From: Phycisphaeraceae bacterium
GTDB taxonomy: Bacteria; Planctomycetota; Phycisphaerae; Phycisphaerales; Zrk34
DNA: 44,623 bases
Reading direction: 5' to 3'
Assembly: GCA_028282685.1 (NCBI GenBank)
Contig: JANQHK010000155.1
Span: forward strand, 1-44,623
Made by a program: the position numbers and the translations under genes. The notes beneath the pieces were generated by a model that saw nothing but the letters and a program-made list of their open reading frames with translations, ran no database searches and was not told where the DNA came from. This document shows, piece by piece, positions 25,430 through 31,592 of the stretch (within the stretch, counting starts at the first letter, position 1; the number at the start of each line of letters is the position of its first letter).

Positions 25430-26274
25430 TCAGTACCACCTTCGGTTTCCGCTGGCATCTCGCCAATGATTTCAGAAAGCGTCTCAGTAAGCTTCTTCGT
25501 TGCAGTTTTAGTAACGCTGCCTCGCTCCGGCAATGCGACAAAGATATTCACATGATGCAACGGCAAGGCCATCTCGTGCGCCATGAATGTCCCAAGTTGA
25601 CAGAGCCCTAGGTAGTTGCCATATCCCCGATCAAAGATGTATTCCGTGGGATAATACGCCGAAACAGACAGTCCTTGGTCAGTATGCCCAAAACTCACCT
25701 GTTGCAAACAAGGAAACCCTGACAGTGCAGCTCCTGTATGGTCTTTGGCAGGGTCGTAAATACTCACCTGAAGCGCGCTACGGCGTGTTTTACCTTGATC
25801 GCGATTCCACCAGCGGAGAATTTCCCTGAGTTGATTCACACGCTTGCCTTCGGGGGCACTAGAGCTCACTCCGGTGGCATCAATCATCCTGAGAAAATAT
25901 GTGCCTCTGCTGTTCAGCCGTGACAGCTTCTTGAGCCTAGGGTAAACACGTTTAACATAGTGCTCGAATAACTCGTCAGCAGGACGTGGCGCACGGGGCG
26001 ACCAACACATGTGAGGAAAGATCGTGCTTGCTGTTGCAGATACCGTCTGATGCTTGTGTTCACCCAAGCTGTGGTTGATGCTGCAGATCGTCTCATCCAA
26101 AGCCGTGCGAATGGCTGGAACCTCTATGGGTTCATGTAAATCGTCAAATTCTGAGATCGAAAGAACGATCGGCTCCTTCAACTCCCCTTTGACTGCACCG
26201 TAAACACGTAAAAAAGCAATTGCCCACGCTACGGACAGATTCCCACTTGATATGACAACATTATCAGCATTCAT
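25426..26274 (-). CDS. Divergent thymidylate-synthase-like protein, altered active site
   Basis: A 282-residue protein with no close family I know. Its C-terminal half can be aligned by eye with thymidylate synthase. FPCLQQVSF gives a Cys (189) where the nucleophile sits, and AYYPTEYIFDRGYGNYLGL matches the following strand-helix with the Asn (220) kept but the phosphate-binding Arg replaced by Pro209 and the Asp by Tyr212. LGTFMAHEMAL continues the match. The N-terminal half holds MCWSPRAPRPADELFEHYVKR. I infer a ThyA-fold paralogue that no longer binds a nucleotide phosphate in the usual way; it may act on another substrate, on DNA, or be a sensor or partner of ThyA. It overlaps both neighbours (11 and 4 bases). 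Confidence 0.5.
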   Translation of the reverse strand: MNADNVVISSGNLSVAWAIAFLRVYGAVKGELKEPIVLSISEFDDLHEPIEVPAIRTALDETICSINHSLGEHKHQTVSATASTIFPHMCWSPRAPRPADELFEHYVKRVYPRLKKLSRLNSRGTYFLRMIDATGVSSSAPEGKRVNQLREILRWWNRDQGKTRRSALQVSIYDPAKDHTGAALSGFPCLQQVSFGHTDQGLSVSAYYPTEYIFDRGYGNYLGLCQLGTFMAHEMALPLHHVNIFVALPERGSVTKTATKKLTETLSEIIGEMPAETEGGTE

Positions 26275-27133
26275 CGGGATCCTCTAAGTGTCGGTGAATA
26301 GCAGCCCCATCGTGGCATTTCGGCATAACACGCAGAAACGTGGCCCAATCATCAAGCGGGCATTCGGCTCGCGCAAGGCCACGCCGTATTGCCCTTACTG
26401 TCATGTAGCTTTCCGATTCTTCAACGACTTCAACCGCAGCACCCTCAACCAGTGCCCCTGTCGGCAAGAAAGCAAGATCACCAACGACAAGGTCAACAGG
26501 CCGGTCGGTCCAATGTTCATCGACGACCACAACATTCTCGCAAATTGGCTGACCCACAAGCGAGGCACGGATCGTCTTTGGCTGGACCGAAAGCAAACGA
26601 TCACATACTTCAAGGCTAAGCGAACGGATCGTCCAGCGAAGGTGGTTGATGAGCGTCTGATAGCCCACTCCAAGATGACCAGCAGCCACAAAGACCTGCT
26701 CCGCCGTCGGAGTGTTCAGCGACCAGCCACGTGCGGTAAATATACGAGTGACGGCAGCCTGAGGCATCAGCAGATAAGCCCCAAAAAGACTGGCTTGCAA
26801 TTCCTCCGGTTCGCCCTTTCGTCCTCGCTCGACACCCTCAATGTATTCATCTACTCTAGTACCATGGCCAAATGCATGGTGCCCAATTTCATGGGCACAG
26901 GTAGAGTTCTGGTAACCAACAGGGCGATCTGAACCAATCAAGACGACGGGATTCTCTCCCCCTGCATACATACCCGCCAGACTGGACAGCGGCTTGAACC
27001 AGACTTCAATACCTAGTTGCGCAGCAACATCAAGCACACAGATTGCATGATCCATTGGAATACCGAGACGTTTGCGGACCTGCATTGCGTGTCTGAGCAC
27101 GGTGCGTGCCTCACCAATGGCCAACTGCATCAC
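26264..27133 (-). CDS. ImmA/IrrE-family metallopeptidase
   Basis: A 289-residue protein with the COG2856 zinc-peptidase domain: HEIGHHAFGHG (81-91) holds the HExxH motif, and EELQASLFGAYLLMP (110-124) supplies the third ligand Glu and the family's typical following helix. ImmA/IrrE enzymes cleave partner XRE-type repressors in response to DNA damage or other signals. The XRE gene is immediately upstream with a four-base overlap, so this is a classic regulator pair. The C-terminal 100 residues look strand-rich (VVVVDEHWTDRPVDLVVGD) and may sense a ligand. In this operon it likely controls induction of the thymidylate-type genes. Confidence 0.9.
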   Translation of the reverse strand: MMQLAIGEARTVLRHAMQVRKRLGIPMDHAICVLDVAAQLGIEVWFKPLSSLAGMYAGGENPVVLIGSDRPVGYQNSTCAHEIGHHAFGHGTRVDEYIEGVERGRKGEPEELQASLFGAYLLMPQAAVTRIFTARGWSLNTPTAEQVFVAAGHLGVGYQTLINHLRWTIRSLSLEVCDRLLSVQPKTIRASLVGQPICENVVVVDEHWTDRPVDLVVGDLAFLPTGALVEGAAVEVVEESESYMTVRAIRRGLARAECPLDDWATFLRVMPKCHDGAAIHRHLEDPDEC

Positions 27134-27477
27134 GCTCCCCCTTCTGTCTTGAGAGCGTTTAACAGCCTGATCACACGTTGAAGGTCATCTGGCTTGAGTC
27201 GCTGCAACTCACGCGCCGCGAGTTCCAATTGTGGATCAACGGGATCGTCTTCTGGATCAGTGATCATGGTTAGCCACGTCACCGAAACGCGATAATGACT
27301 TGCTAAGGTCGAAAGTTCTTCGGCAGACACCCTGCGCTGTCCGGCTTCGATTTGGCTCACTGTTGGCCTGTGCCAACCCATTAACTTAGCGACTTGGCCT
27401 TGGCTAAGACCTGCTTGTTCCCTTGCGACGCGAAGCCGTTTCGCTATGCTCTCACGTTGTTCACTCATTTCTGTCAT
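27130..27477 (-). CDS. XRE-family HTH transcriptional regulator
   Basis: A 115-residue Cro/CI-type regulator. The helix-turn-helix spans about residues 10-65 (RLRVAREQAGLSQGQVAKLM, then GWHRPTVSQIEAGQRRV, then LASHYRVSVTWL). The C-terminal part is short and helical. It is followed by its probable protease (ImmA/IrrE type) and preceded by the ACP-like gene and the operon promoter, where a perfect 23-bp palindrome overlaps the -10. It is the likely repressor of the whole operon including itself. Confidence 0.92.
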   Translation of the reverse strand: MTEMSEQRESIAKRLRVAREQAGLSQGQVAKLMGWHRPTVSQIEAGQRRVSAEELSTLASHYRVSVTWLTMITDPEDDPVDPQLELAARELQRLKPDDLQRVIRLLNALKTEGGA

Positions 27478-27480
27478 GGA

Positions 27481-27768
27481 TCACTTCGCCTTCTCTGCCG
27501 GGGCGTGCCCCTTCGATCTCACCCAAGCCTTGAGTTCACCGACCGTGCGCATTCGCTTCTTGTTTTCGTGGACCAGCGGATTGCAATCGTGTGGCACATC
27601 AATACCAAGGCGAGCCTCAAGATCGCATGCCAGTTCCACACCGTCTTCGCTGCACAGCCCGGCAGACATGAGATTTAAGCCATCTGTTAATTGCGGCGTA
27701 TTTCCGCCTCTAGCAAGTAGTTCACGGACAATTCGTTCAGCCGTTTTGTCGAATGTAGCCTTGGGCAT
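27481..27768 (-). CDS. Small acyl-carrier-protein-like protein
   Basis: A 95-residue protein, first gene of the operon, with AAGGAG seven bases ahead of the ATG. The section CSEDGVELACDLEARLGIDVP followed by RMRTVGELKAWV has the helix pattern of acyl carrier proteins (compare the DSLxxVELxxxLExxFxxxIP consensus). A Ser is at the attachment position, but the flanking Asp and Leu are not kept, so phosphopantetheine loading is uncertain. It could be an ACP-fold partner or regulator instead. Only three bases separate it from the XRE gene. Confidence 0.6.
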   Translation of the reverse strand: MPKATFDKTAERIVRELLARGGNTPQLTDGLNLMSAGLCSEDGVELACDLEARLGIDVPHDCNPLVHENKKRMRTVGELKAWVRSKGHAPAEKAK

Positions 27769-27784
27769 AATCAGGCTCCTTACT

Positions 27785-27824
27785 ATAGGTAAGGATATCT
27801 TACCTATTGATCATGCTGTGTCAA
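27785..27824 (-). promoter_or_regulatory. Operon promoter with palindromic operator
   Basis: Read on the minus strand, TTGACA (27819-27824) is followed after 16 bases by TAAGAT (27797-27802). The perfect palindrome ATAGGTAAG-GATAT-CTTACCTAT (27785-27807) covers the -10. This is the expected position for repression by the operon's own XRE protein. Confidence 0.75.
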
Positions 27825-27907
27825 GTCGAAACTCCTCGTAGTGACCCACTGTTTTGGGTTACGTACTGCTCATATGGGGATTAAACTACCATTGAAAAAG
27901 CTTAAGC

Positions 27908-27937
27908 CCTTGCCAGATAAATATTTAGCTGGCAAGG
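27908..27937. repeat. 30-bp near-perfect palindrome with AT core
   Basis: CCTTGCCAG and CTGGCAAGG are perfect 9-bp arms around TAAATATTTA, itself palindromic; only one symmetric pair (A/G) fails to match. It lies 84 bases beyond the operon -35, in the 478-base gap between the operon and the distal recombinase. It could be a replication, resolution or protein-binding site; no T-run suggests a terminator. Confidence 0.6.
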
Positions 27938-27995
27938 CGTCAAGGGGAACGTAGAAAACGGGATTCGATTCTTCGACACAGAGATCATTAAGCAA

Positions 27996-28173
27996 TTAAA
28001 GCTGCCGCCATACATATTGCATCTCACTTGGCCCGGTCGTCAATTGTCTGTAGAACCCGTCAGTCGCCCCGTGATTCGGGTGGTCCATGATTCGTTTTGC
28101 CAAGGCGCGGGGCGGAATCCAACAGGTGGGTGCCAGTCGTGTGGCGCAGAGTGTGGATACACCGGTGCCTGAC
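27996..28173 (-). pseudogene. Remnant of a tyrosine recombinase C-terminus
   Basis: On the minus strand HTLRHTTGTHLLDS matches the HxLRHxxATHLL active-site box of tyrosine recombinases. A second frame continues AKRIMDHPNHGATDGFYRQL, which fits the GH-x-x-x-x-TT-x-x-Y region. A frameshift separates the two pieces and the rest of the gene is absent, so this is a decayed fragment of another integrase. Confidence 0.5.
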
Positions 28174-28246
28174 TCTTACTACTATTAACGGTTTTCGGTA
28201 CGTCGCGTTGAGCTGCTGCGTGTGTTTTGCCCTACGTTTCATGGTG

Positions 28247-28951
28247 TCACTCGCATTTGTCGGTCCCGCCGTCACACAAAAAACGCCGCACCCATCGGCG
28301 CACGTTTCTTTCGTGGGTGCCAACTGTTCGGGCGATAGCTCGGTAGCTCATTCCTTCGTCATATAGTTGTCGCACTTGGGGCAGCAATCGTTCACGCCGC
28401 CGCTTCTTGTAGCATGGCTTGTTTGGCCGCCCACCGGTGTTTCCTTTTCGACGCTGCCCTCGTTTCGATTGGTGGGCTCGTTCTTCTTTCCAAGTAGCAT
28501 CAGGATCAAGGAGGGTCACTAACATCACGTCGCCACACACCCAACGCAGATCCCGTAATGCGATCATCCCGGCAACCAGATGGGGGCGGTGTTGGGAATG
28601 GTAACGCGGGTGTCGGGCGTATCGGCTCGTGCTTTCGGCGAGCAACACTGCACCGGCTCGTGCCGCTCGGTTGGCGGCGTCGTAAAGACCCGCATCAGCA
28701 TTGCCATTGCTTGCTCTACCAACCCAAAGCACAACGTCTACTACAGTGCCACCTCGGGCCTCAACGGCTGTATGAAGGTCGGTTTCTTGATCGGCATTGT
28801 TGCCTCTGGATTTCTGTTGGCACTTGGATACTCGGCACCAAATCACGACCTTGGTTCCCGGCTGTATGGTTTCAATGTCGTGGATGTAGGTGCTGGGAAG
28901 GTTGGATTTGTGTTGGCGTCTTGGCCGACGTATTCCGCGTTTTCGTTGCAT
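28247..28951 (-). CDS. Resolvase-like serine recombinase with C-terminal HTH
   Basis: A 234-residue protein. The N-terminal half resembles a resolvase catalytic domain (VIWCRVSKCQQ with the Ser in RVS; LLAESTSRYARHP like the conserved SRLxR region). The second half has a basic linker (RRKGNTGGRPNKPCYKKRRR) and a clear helix-turn-helix (GMSYRAIARTVGTHERNVRRWVRRF). AGAAGGG precedes the ATG. It lies at the right end of the element, 166 bases from the restored nfo. The catalytic domain is divergent, so activity is uncertain. Confidence 0.75.
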   Translation of the reverse strand: MQRKRGIRRPRRQHKSNLPSTYIHDIETIQPGTKVVIWCRVSKCQQKSRGNNADQETDLHTAVEARGGTVVDVVLWVGRASNGNADAGLYDAANRAARAGAVLLAESTSRYARHPRYHSQHRPHLVAGMIALRDLRWVCGDVMLVTLLDPDATWKEERAHQSKRGQRRKGNTGGRPNKPCYKKRRRERLLPQVRQLYDEGMSYRAIARTVGTHERNVRRWVRRFLCDGGTDKCE

Positions 28952-29105
28952 GGTTCGGTCCCTTCTGTCAGGCCGCCCACCGCACCGGCTGGCCGGGACC
29001 GTTTGACCTAGCCGGTGCGGTGGTGCTGCGGCGGTAGCTATCCGCCAAGCCCATAGTAGTTAGTATCGTTGTCGTGTTTACTTTCCTCTGCTGGTTTATT
29101 TCCGC

Positions 29106-29117
29106 TATGCTTTGGCG
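29106..29117 (+). promoter_or_regulatory. Probable -10 for a leaderless nfo transcript
   Basis: TATGCT lies exactly six bases before the nfo ATG. The same spacing occurs at the two nfo stumps (TATCAT and TATACT) and at the GbsR-type gene (TATATT), so transcription may start at the A of the start codon. A -35 is not obvious here. Confidence 0.4.
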
Positions 29118-29972
29118 ATGTTTGGTTCTCATTTATCAATTGCGGGCGGTCTTCATAATGCTCTGATTAAGGCCGCAGAACTTGAGATGGATTGCGTTCA
29201 AGTATTCACGAAAAACCAGCGCCAATGGAAAACCAAACCCCTGACCGAGGAACAGATCACGCTCTGGAAGCAGCATCTGAAACGCGCCGGCCTGAAAAAA
29301 CCGGTCAGCCACGATTCCTACCTGATTAACCTGGCCAATCCGGATGCGGCGGCACACGATAAGTCCATGCGCCTGATGCGCGATGAACTGGAACGCTGCG
29401 AGGCGCTGGGTATTGAATCCCTCGTTGCGCATCCCGGGGCGCATCTCGGCGAAGGCGAAGCCGCGGGCCTGAAGCGCATCGCCCGTTCCCTGGATCGTCT
29501 GCACGGGGAATTGCCGGGCTACCGGGTGCGCACCTGCCTGGAAATCACCGCCGGCCAGGGCACCAACCTTGGTTACACCCTCGAGCACCTGCGCGACATC
29601 ATCGATGCGACCGGGCAACCGGACCGCCTGGCCGTCTGCATCGATACCGCCCATGCCCTCGAGGCCGGCTACCCGCTCGATAGCGAAGCCGGCGCGCGAA
29701 AATTTCTGGAGCAGATCGGCCGAACCGTCGGACTGCGCACCGTTCGGGTGTTGCACCTGAACGACTCCAGGACGCCGCGCGGCTCGCGCGTCGACCGGCA
29801 CGCGCACATCGGCCGGGGACACTTGGCGCTGGATGCGTTCAAGGTGATCGTCAATCACCGTGGCTTCGCCAGGGTGCCGAAGATACTCGAAACGCCCAAA
29901 GAAGATGCCCCGGACGGCACGCCCATGGATACGGTCAACCTGAACAAACTGAAGTCTTTGATCGATTCATAA
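29118..29972 (+). CDS. nfo: Endonuclease IV (AP endonuclease), restored by the element
   Basis: A 284-residue zinc-dependent apurinic/apyrimidinic endonuclease of base excision repair. Family marks are FTKNQRQW (31-38), VAHPGAH, CLEITAGQGTNLG, CIDTAHALEAGY, LHLNDS, DRHAHIGRGH and ILETPKE, which supply the metal ligands His, Glu and Asp. Length fits Nfo (about 280). The ATG at 29118 is the start; the upstream in-frame TTG is unlikely. Codons 1-31 come from the mobile element (AT-rich, nearly identical to copy 2) and the rest is GC-rich host sequence, so the gene is a natural chimera joined within FT-KNQRQW. This is the only complete nfo copy in the window. Confidence 0.95.
   Translation: MFGSHLSIAGGLHNALIKAAELEMDCVQVFTKNQRQWKTKPLTEEQITLWKQHLKRAGLKKPVSHDSYLINLANPDAAAHDKSMRLMRDELERCEALGIESLVAHPGAHLGEGEAAGLKRIARSLDRLHGELPGYRVRTCLEITAGQGTNLGYTLEHLRDIIDATGQPDRLAVCIDTAHALEAGYPLDSEAGARKFLEQIGRTVGLRTVRVLHLNDSRTPRGSRVDRHAHIGRGHLALDAFKVIVNHRGFARVPKILETPKEDAPDGTPMDTVNLNKLKSLIDS
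29197..29216. other. Attachment junction 3 (right end of younger element)
   Basis: Element-derived nfo 5' sequence ends in TTCACGAA and host nfo 3' sequence begins with AAACCAGCG. The shared part with junctions 1 and 2 is TTCAC(C/G)AA. The likely crossover dinucleotide is AA. Confidence 0.55.
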
Positions 29973-30002
29973 AGCTGTTTCAGCATGAAAGGAATGGATT
30001 CT

Positions 30003-30689
30003 ATGCCTTCGCGACGTTCGGCATGGCTGGCGTTGATCCTGCTCACCCCCGCACCGACAATCGGCGCCGCGGCGGCGCTGTGGTGGTGGCCGGGAACCAC
30101 GCTGGGCATGTCTGTCTATACGGCGTGCAAGCTCTGGCTGCTCGCGCTGCCGGTGCTGTGGCGCCTGGGTATCGACCGCGCGCGCCCGCATCTGTCGCGC
30201 CCGTCGCGCGCCGCCCTGAACGCCGGGTGGATCTGGGGCCTGATCATCGCCGTCGCCATCGGATCGGCTTACCTGATCGCGGCGCGCATGGATTGGATTG
30301 ACGCCGAAGCGTTCCGCAGCGCCGCGGCGAAGAACCGACTCGACCGTCCCCTGTTTTTTGTACTTGGCGGGGTCTACTTCTGCACCATCAATGCGCTGCT
30401 GGAAGAATACGTCTGGCGCTGGTTCGTCGTGGGCCGGTTACAGAAAATAGCACCGAACGCCATCGCGGTGGCTCTGGGGGCGCTGCTGTTCACCGTGCAT
30501 CACGTCATCGCCCTGCGCGCCCAGTTCGATTGGTCAATCACGCTGACGGCTTCGTTGGGTGTGTTTGCGGGGGGCGTGATCTGGTCGGCCCTGTATGCGA
30601 AATACCGCTCGGTCTGGCCGTGCTTCGTGTCGCACGCTATCGCTGATGTGGCCGTGATGGCCGCGGGCTACCACCTGCTTTTTTCTTAG
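30003..30689 (+). CDS. CPBP-family intramembrane metalloprotease
   Basis: A 228-residue membrane protein of the CAAX protease/bacteriocin-processing (Abi) family. The first motif is EEYVWRW (134-140, EExxxR); the second has HH in LLFTVHHVIAL (166-167); and the last conserved His is in SHAIAD. There are about six hydrophobic segments. ATG 30003 is preferred to ATG 29985 because AAAGGA lies nine bases ahead of it. The gene follows nfo by 30 bases in the same direction, so it was probably co-transcribed with the original nfo. Substrate unknown. Confidence 0.87.
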   Translation: MPSRRSAWLALILLTPAPTIGAAAALWWWPGTTLGMSVYTACKLWLLALPVLWRLGIDRARPHLSRPSRAALNAGWIWGLIIAVAIGSAYLIAARMDWIDAEAFRSAAAKNRLDRPLFFVLGGVYFCTINALLEEYVWRWFVVGRLQKIAPNAIAVALGALLFTVHHVIALRAQFDWSITLTASLGVFAGGVIWSALYAKYRSVWPCFVSHAIADVAVMAAGYHLLFS

Positions 30690-30793
30690 CCGCAATACTC
30701 GGTGGAACGGGCTACCGCTGTCCGTGGCGCCCGGCTATTCGGATAGCGCGGTCGGATATGGATCACCGGCCGCAGAAAGTTCCGGCTTGCAAC

Positions 30794-30821
30794 TTGACAT
30801 CTCATAAAATCATGATATATT
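30794..30821 (+). promoter_or_regulatory. Strong sigma-70-type promoter of the ArsR-family gene
   Basis: TTGACA (30794-30799), a 16-base spacer and TATATT (30816-30821) stand 36 bases before the ATG of the regulator. The spacer and downstream bases contain AT-rich partial palindromes (ATCATGAT) that could bind the regulator itself. Confidence 0.7.
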
Positions 30822-30857
30822 GATAGTGCAAGTCGGCAGCCATCGGGATCACCGTTC

Positions 30858-31175
30858 ATGAGTTCGAAAACTGCCCGCAAAACACGACGCATTCCCGATC
30901 GGGCCCTGGAAGAGGCGGCACGGGTGTTGCGCGTGCTCAGCCACAAGGACCGCATGCGCATGGTCGAGTTGCTGATGCATGAGCAGTATTCGGTCAGTGA
31001 GTTGGCCGAGGTCATCGACCTGCCTCCCGCGGCGGTCAGCCAGCACCTGAACCACATGGCGGCCCACGGCATCGTCGAGGGCGAGCGCATCGAACGGCAG
31101 GTTTTTTACCGGGTCATCCATCCCAATGCCGAGCACCTGATCGACTGCATCGCCAAACACTGCGATGGGAAGTGA
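30858..31175 (+). CDS. ArsR-family winged-helix regulator
   Basis: A 105-residue winged helix-turn-helix protein. RVLRVLSHKDRMRMVELLM, YSVSELAEVIDLPPAAVSQHLNHM and ERIERQVFYRVIHP are the typical first helix, recognition region and wing of ArsR/SmtB proteins. There is no metal-binding ELCV-C-box; only one Cys near the C-terminus. The gene stands alone behind its own promoter, with no obvious target next to it. Likely autoregulated. Confidence 0.88.
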   Translation: MSSKTARKTRRIPDRALEEAARVLRVLSHKDRMRMVELLMHEQYSVSELAEVIDLPPAAVSQHLNHMAAHGIVEGERIERQVFYRVIHPNAEHLIDCIAKHCDGK

Positions 31176-31246
31176 AAAACGCCCCTGCGCGTGAATCGGC
31201 GGGGGAAACTTGAACCACCCATCCGGGCGCGCCGGGAAAGCGCCTA

Positions 31247-31400
31247 ATTAAACACGGAGGGCCACGGAGGTGATGCCAATTTTTTTGACAGGATGCACAG
31301 GATCGGCTTGATAAAGAACGATCCAGAACATCCTGTTCATCCTGTCTAAAATTTTTCGCTGTGTCCTCTGCGTTTCTCCGCGCCTCTGTGGTGAAAAAGG
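31247..31400. repeat. Dispersed inverted-repeat element (MITE-like)
   Basis: GACAGGATGCACAGGAT (31287) and ATCCTGTTCATCCTGTC (31330) are 17-bp inverted arms with one mismatch. Outer parts (CACGGAGG twice on the left; CCTCTGCG and CCTCTGTGG on the right) are also complementary in part. Short non-coding repeats of this kind are, from memory, scattered in many environmental genomes. No gene is seen in the 417-base gap that contains it. Confidence 0.6.
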
Positions 31401-31592
31401 ATTCTGTCGAATCGCGAAAAAGCGGTTGGCGCCGAAGCCGGGCGCGGGGCGTTTCAGGCCGCTTCTGACACAAAGCGCCGTGGTTTTTATTTATCGGACA
31501 TCGCGGCGCGGGGATCGACAAATCACAGCCCGCTGGTCGATGAAGTGAACACCGCAAGTGCGCTGCGCCCCCGTTGCGCAGCACGGTGAGCC

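Larger units (their letters stand above)
18096..29206. mobile_element. Integrative element in nfo, about 11.1 kb (element B)
   Basis: The segment lies between nfo copy 2 and the point where the restored nfo continues into the host 3' part. It has lower GC than both flanks, carries three serine recombinase genes (one broken, adjacent to the junction), a tyrosine recombinase remnant and a seven-gene cargo operon, and brings its own nfo promoter-start-31-codon end at the right. This is the layout of a large-serine-recombinase element that targets a conserved gene and repairs it. Ends are approximate to a few bases. Confidence 0.75.

Noticed and set aside
28558-29037. Plus-strand open frames opposite the distal resolvase
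   Set aside because: They are shadows of the minus-strand resolvase-like gene, which has a ribosome-binding site, a resolvase-like domain and an HTH.
31176-31592. Hidden gene in the gap after the ArsR gene
   Set aside because: All frames are broken or repeat-derived; the foldback repeat explains most of it.
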